Shown piece by piece: positions 24,840 through 62,767 of a stretch of 64,000 nucleotides of DNA. The position numbers and the translations under genes are program-made. Origin of the DNA: Lingula anatina (lineage: Eukaryota > Brachiopoda > Lingulata > Lingulida > Lingulidae). The notes beneath the pieces are model-generated. The model was not told where the DNA came from and searched no databases. It was given only the letters and a program-made list of their open reading frames with translations. The stretch is from assembly GCF_001039355.2 (NCBI RefSeq), contig NW_019774292.1:361972-425971 (forward strand), given 5' to 3'. Numbering within the stretch: position 1 is the first letter of the stretch; the number at the start of each line of letters is the position of its first letter.

Positions 24840-26100
24840 CCCGTTAAGTACGTTTGTTTCCCTTCCGATGGCCTGCATTTGCTTTAGACTGTAATCGACA
24901 CTCAGCTACTTTTTTAACGAATTAAACTATTTACATTCGTTTACGTCTGTCCAATATTATGCTTATTAATAAACTTTGATAATTATGAATAATGTTTTGA
25001 AACAATCACTTTGTTTTTTAGATTAAACTCGGAACGAATCATGTTCAGCAGGGTTTAGTTTACAGGTCAGAGTGCAGAGTTCAGCATGTGCCGTCACTTA
25101 CGATAAGGGTTCCGATATAACGCTAAGCATTGCCACATGCTAAGTAGCATTTTATTTAACCCAAAGGTCAAGATCATGTTTATCGTTATGCAAACCCTCT
25201 CAGGACAGTTATTCCATTTGACTTACGGTAAAACAAAAGGGGTAAAAGTCATTTTCAGTTTGATGGTATACTATCTGGGTTTGAAAATGTCCTCAAGTAA
25301 CATTCTGTATGTCCACATATATTGGGCAGCTTCTCACCTTTTATTCAAACTTTTTAAACTATAAAAATCCACCGATAAATAAGTCTGATATCGTTGATGT
25401 TTCCTTCAAACATGCACAGGCGGTTTAATTGACTGGCCAGTCGTGTTTAGGTTAGACTGCCTTCCCATAGATTTAGATCGATCCATCTGGATTGACCTAA
25501 CTCCCTGGGGGTTTACGCTAAACTCTCTCTCTCTCTCTCTCATTTTTGCTGTCAGTCGAGCGCGCACGGAAGTTAATTACCCCTTACAGCTTTTAGTAGG
25601 CGGGACAGACATTTCAGCCGACTTAGCCGACAGCCATCCAGTGAGACTCCCCACGGAGATAGATCGATCTAAAATCTGTGGGAATGGGGTCTTAGATTAT
25701 TTAGTTAGAAATGGTATGAAACGTCGAACACAAGTACAGAGACGAGTCAGGCAAGGATTCGTCAGTAGAAAATATGCTTTTTTTCGAGGAAATTCGATAT
25801 AAATTACGGGAAAATAAGATCAAACGTTCGATAAGTTTTGAGCAAAGATTCCTGGGTGGTAAAACAAACCAAAGTTTCGAGTATCTGGAATATTCCGTTG
25901 AAAAATACGTTTTAAAATCGATATTTTCTCAATATCTGGCTTCTAAAAATTAAATGATTTGCAAGTCAACTAAATGCACGAAAACACAACGCGAACCACT
26001 CATAGTGGCTACTAACCATATTGATTGCAGTAGGTGAGTTGTCACACTGTCACACCTCGTAATATAACACAAACAGCCTGTTTCACTAGTTAGACCAGAA
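24840..26100. other. intergenic, no gene except a MITE copy
   Basis: AT-rich. It contains the repeat at 25452-25695 described separately and no recognised exon. Confidence 0.45.
25452..25695. mobile_element. MITE-like element, copy 2
   Basis: The left end is CTTCCCATAGATTTAGATCGATC and the right end is AGATCGATCTAAAATCTGTGGGAATGGGGTCTTA. The interior includes CTCCCTGGGGGTTTACGC, AGTTAATTACCCCTTACAG and AGTAGGCGGGACAGAC, which match the copy at 41905-42117 in reverse orientation. A short (TC)n run lies inside. It has no transposase. Confidence 0.8.
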
Positions 26101-26119
26101 GATGATCAGAATTTTCAAA

Positions 26120-26136
<17 letters not shown>

Positions 26137-26191
<55 letters not shown>

Positions 26192-26670
26192 NNNNNNNNN
26201 NNNNNNNNNNNNNNNNNNNNNNNNNNNNNNNNNNNNNNNNNNNNNNNNNNNNNNNNNNNNNNNNNNNNNNNNNNNNNNNNNNNNNNNNNNNNNNNNNNNN
26301 NNNNNNNNNNNNNNNNNNNNNNNNNNNNNNNNNNNNNNNNNNNNNNNNNNNNNNNNNNNNNNNNNNNNNNNNNNNNNNNNNNNNNNNNNNNNNNNNNNNN
26401 NNNNNNNNNNNNNNNNNNNNNNNNNNNNNNNNNNNNNNNNNNNNNNNNNNNNNNNNNNNNNNNNNNNNNNNNNNNNNNNNNNNNNNNNNNNNNNNNNNNN
26501 NNNNNNNNNNNNNNNNNNNNNNNNNNNNNNNNNNNNNNNNNNNNNNNNNNNNNNNNNNNNNNNNNNNNNNNNNNNNNNNNNNNNNNNNNNNNNNNNNNNN
26601 NNNNNNNNNNNNNNNNNNNNNNNNNNNNNNNNNNTGTATATGTATATGTATATATATATATATGTATATG

Positions 26671-26714
<44 letters not shown>
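26137..26714. repeat. TA microsatellite surrounding an assembly gap
   Basis: (AT)n runs at 26137-26191 and (TA/TG)n at 26635-26714 flank a run of 443 N (26192-26634). The gap length is probably nominal. Any long reading frame across it is meaningless. Confidence 0.95.
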
Positions 26715-26715
<1 letters not shown>

Positions 26716-27064
26716 ACAGGCTATCGTCTTGGGACTGAATCATCAGTTTTAAGTTGATAATTTTAGTATTAACTGTAAATTGTGGACACTTACCGCCCTC
26801 CGAAGTACTGTCATTATACAGGTAACAGCCTTGGTTGTTAGTTTGGGTTAAATAGCCGTCAGGATTCATAACGTTAAAAAGTTGTGAAGATATGTGTTTG
26901 GCGAAGGGTATTTGTAATAACAATTACTTTATTTCCACTTCTGTAACAGATAGGCAATAAATCCATTAGACAAAAATTCCATTAGCGTAAAAGTCACATC
27001 TCATCTCTTTCGTACATTGCGTTGAGTTTTTTATCACCGAGTTTTTTATTACTCACTCACTCTC

Positions 27065-27102
<38 letters not shown>

Positions 27103-28102
27103 GTTAATATTATATTAAGCGAAATGCATATGTGAGCGTTATAAATTTGTGTAAATACTGTGTCATCAACACTTCTGATACCGTACTTCTTTTTGAAATC
27201 TCATGATTCATTTAAAAAAAAAGAAAACATCAAGCTAAGTACATCATACATGTAAGTAGACACAATTAACGAAATTTTAATTATACAACGCCCTAATGCC
27301 AAGTTATATTGTAATTTAACTAGCCGTTTAAAACCACAATGCATTATCTACATCACGCATGCATGCTTCGGAACATTACCCTAGTTAAGATGACATGAAT
27401 CGAAGCTCCAGATATGCATACTGGGCACATTACAGAGACAATCACCACACTGTGTGCCTCCTTGCATATTTTGATGACACCATACGTGCGTCGTTGTGCC
27501 TCTTTGTATACATGGATGACGACTTGTTTCACATTGAATGGGCCACGACCCAACCAGCCTGGGGATTATCTCGATATACCTACCTGAACACGAGTCCAGC
27601 GACTGCGACGACACTTATCTCTTTATCTATGCTTAGTTCAGTTGATGCTTGGCCGACAGGTGGACAATACTACCGTGCAATGGTGATGAACGCAGAATAA
27701 TTCATTGACACCTTTGAGTCAAAAGAAGTATGTTTAAAATTAATAATATGTATCTACGTTGAATCTCAGCCATGGACTCAAGTTAACAAGAGTGTTTTTA
27801 CTGCCACAGTGGACCGTGTTATAGGGCGATTCAGGTACTAAGTAAGTAGTTTCGTACATGAACGTTTACTTCGGTGGACACGGGGACACTGCGAGAGACT
27901 AACGCCCCCCACTGCCCCCTTGTAGCAATATAGAGGAAGTTTGGACACTGGAAAAAAGGGGATGAAGGTAGAAGAGGAATTCAAAGCAGCACGTGTTTTA
28001 ATTGATGTGAGCCGTTAACAATACGCACGTCCTGTACGGTTTTACACTGGGGCAGACACCAGGCGATAAGTTCAGTGATTAAGCGTGAAGACAATTTTCA
28101 TC
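26715..28102. other. intergenic upstream of the sulfotransferase; (TC)n at 27058-27097
   Basis: No gene recognised with confidence. One stretch on the minus strand, about 26795-26940, is bounded by an acceptor-like TGTTACAG and a strong donor GGCGGTAAGTG and contains an ATG-initiated frame (MNPDGYLTQTNNQGCYLY). It could be a first exon of an unidentified gene, but no partner exon was found. Confidence 0.35.
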
Positions 28103-29665
28103 ATGCCCAAAGGAGGGAATCTCTTTACGTTTCTTCCGAGGCTGCGATGGCAGTTAAAAGCGACCCTTTTGTTTATTCTTACTGCATTGATAGTGCGACT
28201 GGGATGGGTCATTCAACACACTGTGACGTCATCAGATCCTGTAGGTAAATCTACGTCAGCAAATTATTTGAGTAAAATGGCGTCATCAAATTACGCGAGC
28301 AACTTGGGATATTTTGAGGCCTCTATTAGCCACAACGAATCAAATGAACCTCTGATTTTACAATCGCCTGTCATCAACATGATATCATATGAGGAAGCCG
28401 ATGAGGTGACAGTCGGGTCCACAGGGGTGACGTCACACGAGAAAATGAGTGAGATATCCAAGAAGACAGATCCGCCTCAATTCGAAAATATGAAAATTAC
28501 ATCACATCCCGACGATCTTACGACGTCGAGCTCGAAAACTGAATGTAAGAACACGTGGAGCGTGGAACCAAGGGGAAAACCAGCGTCAAAAATTGTTTTT
28601 CTGAAGACCCATAAAGCCGCAAGTAGCACCGTCCAGAACATATTTCTTCGGTACGCACTTGAACGTAACCTAACAATAGCTCTAGGTTTTAAAGAGCTAG
28701 GTTCAGCGCAACTAGGCTGGCCTAATTTCTTCAGAAAGGATTTTGCTTATCCCAGCACGAGGGGAACCTATGACGTCATATGTCACCACATGAGATACAG
28801 CGAAAATGTTGCCACGGTTATGCCGTCAGAAACTATATACATTACAGTCATAAGAGACCCTATACGGGTATTCCAATCATACTTCTTTTATTATCAGTTA
28901 GATAGGCAGTTCAAAATAGCAGGAGAAACCGACCCATTGGAAACTTTTTCTAAAAATCCCGGATTGTACGAGCACAAATGGGAGAAAGTTTCTCCTGTAA
29001 GAAATGTCATGATGTTTGACTTGGGATTAAAGAAAGAAGATATGAACGACGAAAATATGATCGAAGGTAAAATTAAAGAAATTGAGCAACGTTTCCACAT
29101 TGTCCTTATTGCTGAATATTTTGACGAGTCACTGATTCTCATGAGGGACCTGCTTAACTGGAGCAATCACGATATTCTTTACTTTAAACAAAACATAATG
29201 AGCAACATGACGAAAAGGACCATATCAGATGCCACAAAACATCGGCTAGAACAATGGAATAAGGCCGACGTTATGCTTTACCAGTATTTCAACGCCACAT
29301 TCTGGGCCAATGCGAAGAAATTCTGCTTGGAGAAGCTGGCCGCGGAGGTGAATGCGTTCAGATCTCAACTAAAGCAATGGCAGGCAGATTGCGTCTTGGA
29401 CGTGATTACCGGAAATAAAATGTACGATCCTCTTTACAAAACGTACAATCCAAATGCGCTCAGCTACCGGTTGAGGCCCGGTGGACACGGCAACGACACT
29501 TGTGTAAATTTGGCGAAAACAGAAATAGCATTCACGGAGGAAATGCTCAATCGTATGAAGAAAACAAAATCCTTAAACTTTGACGCAAATTATGCCATCA
29601 CCATTAAAAAGGGGTCCCCAGAAGAGAAAGAACTTTTAAAGCGATTAGCGGCAATAAAAGGCTGA
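28103..29665 (+). CDS. galactose 3-O-sulfotransferase family, Golgi type II membrane protein
   Basis: A single uninterrupted frame of 520 residues. The first ATG after an in-frame stop (28076) is at 28103. Residues about 17-40 are a membrane anchor (LKATLLFILTALIV) next to a short basic cytoplasmic tail, the usual Golgi type II layout. Residues 45-160 are a Ser/Thr-rich stem. The catalytic domain begins with the 5'-phosphosulfate loop FLKTHKAASSTVQNIF (about 166-181) and has DVICHHMRY (about 224-232) and the 3'-phosphate motif ITVIRDPIRVFQSYFFYY (about 247-264). These match Gal3ST enzymes, which transfer sulfate from PAPS to the 3-hydroxyl of galactose on glycolipids or glycans. At 520 residues it is longer than vertebrate members, mainly in the stem. 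The acceptor cannot be told. An AATAAA lies at 29707-29712, about 40 bases after the stop. The lack of introns could reflect retroposition or family habit. Confidence 0.9.
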   Translation: MPKGGNLFTFLPRLRWQLKATLLFILTALIVRLGWVIQHTVTSSDPVGKSTSANYLSKMASSNYASNLGYFEASISHNESNEPLILQSPVINMISYEEADEVTVGSTGVTSHEKMSEISKKTDPPQFENMKITSHPDDLTTSSSKTECKNTWSVEPRGKPASKIVFLKTHKAASSTVQNIFLRYALERNLTIALGFKELGSAQLGWPNFFRKDFAYPSTRGTYDVICHHMRYSENVATVMPSETIYITVIRDPIRVFQSYFFYYQLDRQFKIAGETDPLETFSKNPGLYEHKWEKVSPVRNVMMFDLGLKKEDMNDENMIEGKIKEIEQRFHIVLIAEYFDESLILMRDLLNWSNHDILYFKQNIMSNMTKRTISDATKHRLEQWNKADVMLYQYFNATFWANAKKFCLEKLAAEVNAFRSQLKQWQADCVLDVITGNKMYDPLYKTYNPNALSYRLRPGGHGNDTCVNLAKTEIAFTEEMLNRMKKTKSLNFDANYAITIKKGSPEEKELLKRLAAIKG

Positions 29666-29706
29666 TTTTTTTTTTTTCGGTGGTTATATCATTTTTAATT
29701 CCGAAA

Positions 29707-29712
29707 AATAAA
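29707..29712 (+). terminator. polyadenylation signal of the sulfotransferase gene
   Basis: AATAAA about 42 bases after the stop codon, followed by T/G-rich sequence. Confidence 0.6.
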
Positions 29713-31588
29713 AACCAGTTTAAGTAGTTATTTTCTGCATTTATTTCTTGGTGTTGTCATTTGAACATGTCACTCGTAGGAGTACTACAAAGTATGGCAA
29801 TGAAATGATTTTGCGTTTGTGATAAAAACTAAAAATATGACACTATTAATTACAATGTAGCACAACACACCAACTAATTAAAATGGCTTGAAAAAACTAA
29901 AATGGGGTTGTGCAGATATTAACCAAGCAACATGTAAATTTTTTACAGAGAATGTAATCATAATTTTATTCATTTTTGTACACTGACATGATTTATGGCA
30001 ATTTAATAAATTCAAGATTGAAGCTGAAATTCAAATATAAGCTGTCATAGGGTGATTCTACGATTCACTGAGTAAGAAGGCAAGGCAAATCAAACAAAGC
30101 TTAAACTTTAGAGGACAACTTGTCAAATGATTTCTAGTTAACCAATAGCTAGATATAAATCATACATCTTTTATTATTACCAATAACATAATTTTTCTTG
30201 CAAAGCAACTAAATAGTGCATACATGTGTTAAATAAAATCTGAATCATAAATTACTAAATGCCATGGAGCGATTTGGTATTATTTTCTTTTAATTAATTT
30301 CAATGACTACACATGACAGACAATACAGGGACAAACATTTCACTTACATGATTTGTCACGTAGCAAATAAACTATTGTGACTATGTACAGGACTATTTTC
30401 TGGGAAATTTTCTCAGCAATCATCTCAAACTAAAATTACTGAAACAAAATATGAAGTATTAAGATTCCAAATTGGGCTTTTTAAACATCAACTGTATGTA
30501 TTTGGTAAAATAATAAAACTTCTGTACCAGTTATCAACAGTGAGGTTTCCTGGCACCATCAAATGTTTGCTTTAATTTTCATTATGGGGTTAAAACCAAG
30601 CCATTCTAATCCATTATCCAAAACATGATTTGCATTTTCACTCGTTTTTCTTTACCGCTTTTCATAATGAACACAACATAGCCAACGTTTGATAAATACA
30701 AGTTTTTTTTTGTATACAAGACTTATGGAATATTCCTGAATTTACCTCATTTTATTTTTTTTTTCCATAACTACTCTTCTCTTTGCTGTTTTCTTAGCAA
30801 ACTGGATAATTTTCAATTGTAAATAATAACTAACAGATAGTTCTATAATCATATTATTCCCATGGATTTTCCTGTTCTTTTGCAGAACATCGTCTGCTGC
30901 CAAAGCCCACTTTCCAATTTCTGTTGATAGTTTCACACGATACGAGGATAAAATTCCAACCAGAACCAACAAATTCAATGACATACCCTTATCTCTAGGA
31001 AGATAATATTGTTTACCATGATTTTTCAACTGTTTGCCAGCTTGGATAGCAATAACACCAATGTCCCCACAGGTCTGAGCCAATCAGACAGCTGTATTTA
31101 TCAAACCAATCAAGTGCCTGCATTTTCCAACCAATCAGATGATACAGTTTTACTATGTGCAGATCATTGTAAAAAAAAAAAAAAAACATGCCAAGAATGT
31201 CTCCATGGACAGATGAACAACATAAACGTTACAATCTCAATCCTCGTCATTTCTGAACTTCCATATCACGCATGTCAGTATTTATAAATTAACTGTCATA
31301 TCCAACGATTTATATCCACACTCCATATCCATACACAGTAAAACTAATACATTTTTTGCGGGCTCTCTATGCTTACAAACCATGGTGTTTAAGGATGCCA
31401 CCAACTGTTATCAATGTCTTCACATTACAGGTATGCTAAAAATCCAACATCCGTCCTAGTGTTTCTTCCTGTCAAGGCATCACCCACACAAAGCTTTGGT
31501 TCATCTATCTGTTATCCACAGCAATACAGTTTATCATCATTATCCTTATTATGGCCACCTTGGAGACATAATAATTGTGTGCTGGCCT
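29713..31588. other. convergent 3' region between the sulfotransferase and kinase genes
   Basis: AT-rich and non-coding. The 3' untranslated region of the minus-strand kinase must lie at its right end; a minus-strand AATAAA (TTTATT at 30751-30756) is one possible signal. Confidence 0.4.
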
Positions 31589-57681
<26,093 letters not shown>

Positions 57682-60276
57682 TCAGATTGCAGACCAAATG
57701 CATTTTAACATATAAAATGATACCAGTAGGTGGGTAAAGAAAGCGGTTAGCATAACAAGCCACTGAAAACGGCTTGGTGGGACAGAAGACGCGTGACCTA
57801 TAGTCTCTTTGCCAGACGGAGGCGTGTTCATTATGGGTTCAGCAAAGCTGCGGCTCTTCACAACGCTGGCTTCAAAGATTACCCCGCTGTAGTCAAGTTG
57901 AGGGAATATTTGATGAAGATAGGCATCCATTTCATCCAGAAACTTTTCGAACAACCTCCGGGCGTCGCTGACACGTTCGACGCCCCTCCGCAGCCGAATT
58001 GGTATCACAGAGGTGATGTAGTTTCTTCGGTATGATGGGAGGACGCAGTCAAATTGTCGGCTGTCCTTCGCCATCACCCATGCCCCATAAGGAAAAAATC
58101 TCGTCAAGTCTGTCACTGCAAAACGCTGCCAAATGAAGGAACAAACTTTATCAAACTCGCATGGCTCTTTTATCTGCTGTTTTGTCTCGAATTTGACATG
58201 TAACAGGAAGAGAAGGTTATACAAAAGATGAAAAGGAGGTGAGCAGAATCTTTGTCCCGCTGAACAGCCTTCATCCGGTTTACAAGTGTCCTACAAAAAA
58301 GCATAAATGAAATATGGTTTAAGATATTGTGCAGCTGTAGCCGTCCCATCGTGTGTCTAAGCTGAGTTTGAACAGCGCTAGCTGTTCTCTGTTTTAAGTC
58401 TTATACGGAAATTTAACTGTTCGGTGCTTATTGTGGAATGCACAAAGATATAATTCAGGAATAAAGAAAAACAAAAACGACAAAATGAGCGCCATCTTGA
58501 GACTTTCATAGAAAGGTGAAAAATTTGACGACTTTTCCCTCGGCTTCTCCATCCCCAGGTAAATGTGTCATACTAGTATTCTGGTAACACCTTGTAAGCT
58601 TAAGGTAGCTGTAGGACAAGCGTTAAAGCTTTCTTGAAATGTTTCTTGAAAACAAGTTATTTGCACTTACATCATTTTCGGCTCCCTTGCAACGCATCTC
58701 CCTGCGAGGATCTAAAACTGCAAAAAATCCTGGCGGGTCGAATACTTTGAATTGAAATACAGGTACATCTAAGAAAAATAAATGAGAAAAATTTGTGTAA
58801 TTCTTTACCAGTAAAAAGACTACTTTAAGCCTTCAATTAAACGTGGCACTGAAATGTTCACATTAACCGAACAAAATATCTTGACGGTATCTACTGTGAG
58901 GTAGCGGGTACTTTTTAACAGCGAGTAATGAACAAGAAATAATTGCAAAATTATTAACGTTTTCAGTTTCACACCAAAAACCGTTTTGTGACATATCGAT
59001 GCAGCAGTATTTAAAAAGTGATGGATTTTAAACATGATGATTTTAAAACGAGTATGAATACTAAAAGAACACGGGAATGAACGGTCCAATCGTCTACAAT
59101 TAAACTACATGTATTAAACTGCACTGGTAGCACACTTATATATTACCATTTTTGCATTTTTATATGTAAAACTAAAGTACTTTTACCTTCATCGTTACAG
59201 TCTATAATTCTTGCAGGAGAATCTGGCTGCAGACGACAAATCCAACAGAAAATGTTTCGTACGAAACCGTAGCCATATCGGCTTATAATGGTGGTCACTG
59301 AAATGGGCCCAGACTCACAAATGTTTTTAGGTTCGGCCTCTGTGTTTATTGAACAAAGCCCATCATCCGCGAGTATTAAGTTCTCGTGGCTTCCTCCAGA
59401 ACCTAAACACGGTCGTCCCGGGTAATGGTCCGGCATATCAAAAAATATTAGGCAATCCTCCGTTTTCCAAATCAGATCCAAAATTTCATCAACTGTTGTG
59501 ATGTTTTGAAAATGTTCGACGCCTGTCCAACTGCATGAAGTTTTGGGTGTCCATGCTTTGTGTGGCCATACCTTGTGACAGGCGGCACAAAAGGTGTTTC
59601 TGAACGTGACGTTTGCCTCCATTGACGAGACAGGCAACAATAAATCTATGTCGTTAGTCCAGCCTTTGAATTCGCATTTTCGGCGAACATCTTCGTCATC
59701 CCAGTCCCTTGGACATGAAGAGACGACCCAAAAATGCCTTAAGGAAATCTCCGGCATAGCTCCAGTTCCCTGTAACCAGCATTCAATGTCTTCTGTTTGT
59801 ATGTCGATTCCCGTGTATTTGGTTTCCCTGCAGTAGCGGTCGTAAGGCCAACAGCAGTCGCCAAAAACACCGCACAAGTCGTCGCAGAAACAAGTTACTA
59901 GGACAACGTCAGTAGAGGGTACGACGTCAGTTGTGGACGAGAGAGCATGACTTGCGCAGAATGGGACGTTGACTGTGACATTAAAAGGAATCAATTCGCT
60001 CAGCGCATCCGCCGCTGAAGCATTACTGCCTTCGGTTTTCATTCTCGGTGTATTTTGGAATGAGTGCTGAAAGGAGCCACTTTCATTTCCACCAACTGTT
60101 TCGTGGTGTTCACCGCTGGTAAAGTTTCGTAAAAAATCTGGCGTTGAAAATGTGGCCGATGTTGCGTTACTCAAAGTTTCGGAATTGCTTCTGTTGGCCA
60201 AAACCTCAGCATTGGTCGTAAGGAACCAACCGGAAAATATGAAGCCACATAAACCCAGCATTATCGACACCCTCAT
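57682..60276 (-). CDS. somatomedin B-domain protein, secreted or membrane, receptor-ectodomain-like
   Basis: Three exons: 59187-60276, 58671-58768 and 57682-58290, phases matching, 598 residues. Residues 1-23 are a signal peptide (MRVSIMLGLCGFIFSGWFL). Residues 24-105 are Ser/Thr-rich with many N-glycosylation sites. A somatomedin B-like cysteine knot follows (CFCDDLCGVFGDCCWPY, about 129-145, ending YDRYC). Next come SSCPRDWDDEDVRRKC and NVTFRNTFCAACH (about 222-234), a pattern seen after SMB domains in invertebrate adhesion/Methuselah-like receptor ectodomains. Exon 3 ends in a hydrophobic stretch (WLVMLTAFFTHLLVSFYMLK) and a stop, with no seven-helix region. The last 80 bases overlap another open minus-strand frame running to 57311, so the true 3' end is uncertain: frameshift, unrecognised intron, or a genuine single-helix end. 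The start is the first ATG before the signal peptide. Confidence 0.75.
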
Positions 60277-62488
60277 TTTCAGAATAGTATTTTTTTTCTT
60301 ATTGCAACGCTGAATTATAACGTGAAGTATATCTACTTGAGGCTACAGTCGTATTGCAAGTAAATTATCTCTTGATCACCTGCCGAGTCCGTCTTCTGAA
60401 AGCGCATTAAAAGCAGTAGCTCGGTTCATATAAACTGTCACACTGATAGAGGCGGAGCACCCGTCACCAACAGAAGTTTGCAATCATCATTCTAGTTAAA
60501 CATAGACAAGGAGAACCTATGAATGCAACCACATGTTTAATGCTCAATTCGATATCATTTCTGATTGGCAGTTATTGCCAACAGTTTGCTGCTGCTGCGA
60601 CAGTTAGGACATTTCATATTTTGGAGTAAAACGACAGTCACATGGATATAGTTTCAGCCAATTAGAATGCGAACAACACCACTTACACCATAATGACAAG
60701 TAACTGACAGTTTGAATCTTCGGTTCTCTTGTCTTTTGCAGCAAGGGATTTCAATCATTATTGTGGTATAAGGCAGAGACATAAAGATACGTAGAACTGT
60801 TGTTTGAGTTGAAATGTATGAAAAGTATGAAAAAATGATATAAAATTTGATTTTTGGCCCGTACTACAACTAGCTATTTAAAAGTTTTGAGACCATTATT
60901 ACTGTGAATTATGAAATAATCATTATATCTCTAATTCCCAAATTATCCAATCATTTTGGCAAGCATGTTTAGATTTAAACAAATTATCCAAAGATAATTG
61001 TTATTGGCTAAAATAGCTGTTATATCATGGCCATTTTTAACTTTTCATACCTCAAGCGTTTTTCCGTTATCAAGATACTTCTTCAATAGCTCCAGTTTAA
61101 TCTTGAAAAGGCAAACATGGTTTTCGAGTCGAGCGCTTCTTAAGAACTATTACGTCATGAACATAAATAGACAGCTTGTATCTAAGTTAAAGCGTGCTTA
61201 GGATAACTGTATGTTTACGCCGTCACATTTGTCTGTTTCATGTCCTTGGTAATGTAATTCCCTTTGAAAACTTGTAATGACTAAAACTAGATTGATTTGG
61301 CCCTCCTTTCATTTTAGAAAAAAATAATGTGATGAGATAAAGATAAAGCTTTATAACCTAACGGTTATGATAGTTTCACCATTTGAAACGATACAAAGGA
61401 TCGAAACTAATGCAGTAAATTGTTCAAAAAAGTCGTGTTTGAAGACATTTAAAAATAGTTCGTTTTAATTGATGAGGTCACAGGTCTATTAACACCACTG
61501 TGCAATGAAAGTTTAGTGAAAAACTATCAATAAACATATGGAAATATATGTAAAATAGCAATCAATCGATTAATAATGATTTCAATTTTGAGGAATGTTT
61601 TTTAGTCATTTAATAATAATAGGTTTGAAATAAACAGTATTTGAATGAAGCACTGGATTTCAATCATAAACGCCAAAGTGTTATTTGAGGAACAAAAAGG
61701 CAACAGAATTTACAAAAAACATTAGAATTGCAGTTTTGCCTGCAGGTCGTTGCCAATTTCATGCGTTAAAACTAAATTATACGGCATCATTAAGATCCCG
61801 AATTCTACGTTTTTGGCTGCAGGCGGCAAAACCAACAGAATACTTTTGTTTAAACTTTTAACGAAGTTTCCCAAATTATTCTGAGATCATGTGAGGTATG
61901 TGGGATTTGGTTAAGGTGGGGGTGGGGTGGGGGTGGGGGGGGGGGTTATGGCAGACGACCCGCGTTGTTATCATTTAAATCATGTGATATTTTTTGTGAT
62001 ACGAACTATGTACTGAAACGTTGCCGTACTGAATATATACTTTCATAAACTATACTTAGTAAGTATAAACTGTAAATACCATTGGATTTTATTCACTTCG
62101 TGCTCAATATACTTATCATAAATGAAGACAAAATGAGCATTGGCCCTGTGTTTTGACAGCGCCTCCTGCTTTCTTTTTCTTTCACCATCAGGCATCTTGA
62201 ATCTAAAACCCACAATACAAACATTGTATGTAATGGCTCTGAGGTATTACAAAGACAGACGTTTACCCGTTATGTGTTTCCCAGGGTTGCATTGCGTGGC
62301 AATTGTTACTTCATTTCCTTTCCTGCTTTTATGGTAATCTTAGACTGAGCCATGTTTTGGAATAATTTACTTTCACTAGTGTCCCTGAAATGGTTTCAGT
62401 CTGCAATTTCAGATCACAAATGATCTTTCATGGTCTTAAACGTTATAAAAATGGTCTTACTATGGACTGACTGCTTTTAAGATCAAAA
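60277..62488. other. intergenic, no gene recognised; G-rich tract at 61914-61946
   Basis: AT-rich. The G-rich tract GGTGGGGGTGGGGTGGGGG and following bases contains more than four G-runs and could form a quadruplex. Confidence 0.5.
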
Positions 62489-62660
62489 ATGGTCTTAACC
62501 ATGGGTGAGGGTATTATTGGACTGACTTTGAGTTTAGTGGACAACACAGTGGGGGTCACATCCCCTTATAATGGGGGGGGGGGTAAGGGGGGACAGTATT
62601 GCATAATAACTTAACTGGAAGTCAGTCCAATAAAAATCTTACCCATTGATTAAGTCCATG
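62489..62660. mobile_element. short element with long terminal inverted repeats
   Basis: The left arm (about 62489-62528: GGTCTTAACCATGGGTGAGG then GTATTATTGGACTGACTT) pairs with the right arm (about 62618-62660: AAGTCAGTCCAATAAAAATC then TTACCCATTGATTAAGTCC). The arms are about 40 bp and imperfect. The core is about 90 bp with a poly-G run and no coding capacity. It is MITE-like. Confidence 0.6.
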
Positions 62661-62712
62661 TAATATTATTGAACTTATTGATATATCGATCACTTTGGAT
62701 AATTGGATATTT

Positions 62713-62767
<55 letters not shown>

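Noticed and set aside
26090-26923. Long open frames on both strands across the TA tract and N run
   Set aside because: They exist only because N and TA repeats contain no stops.
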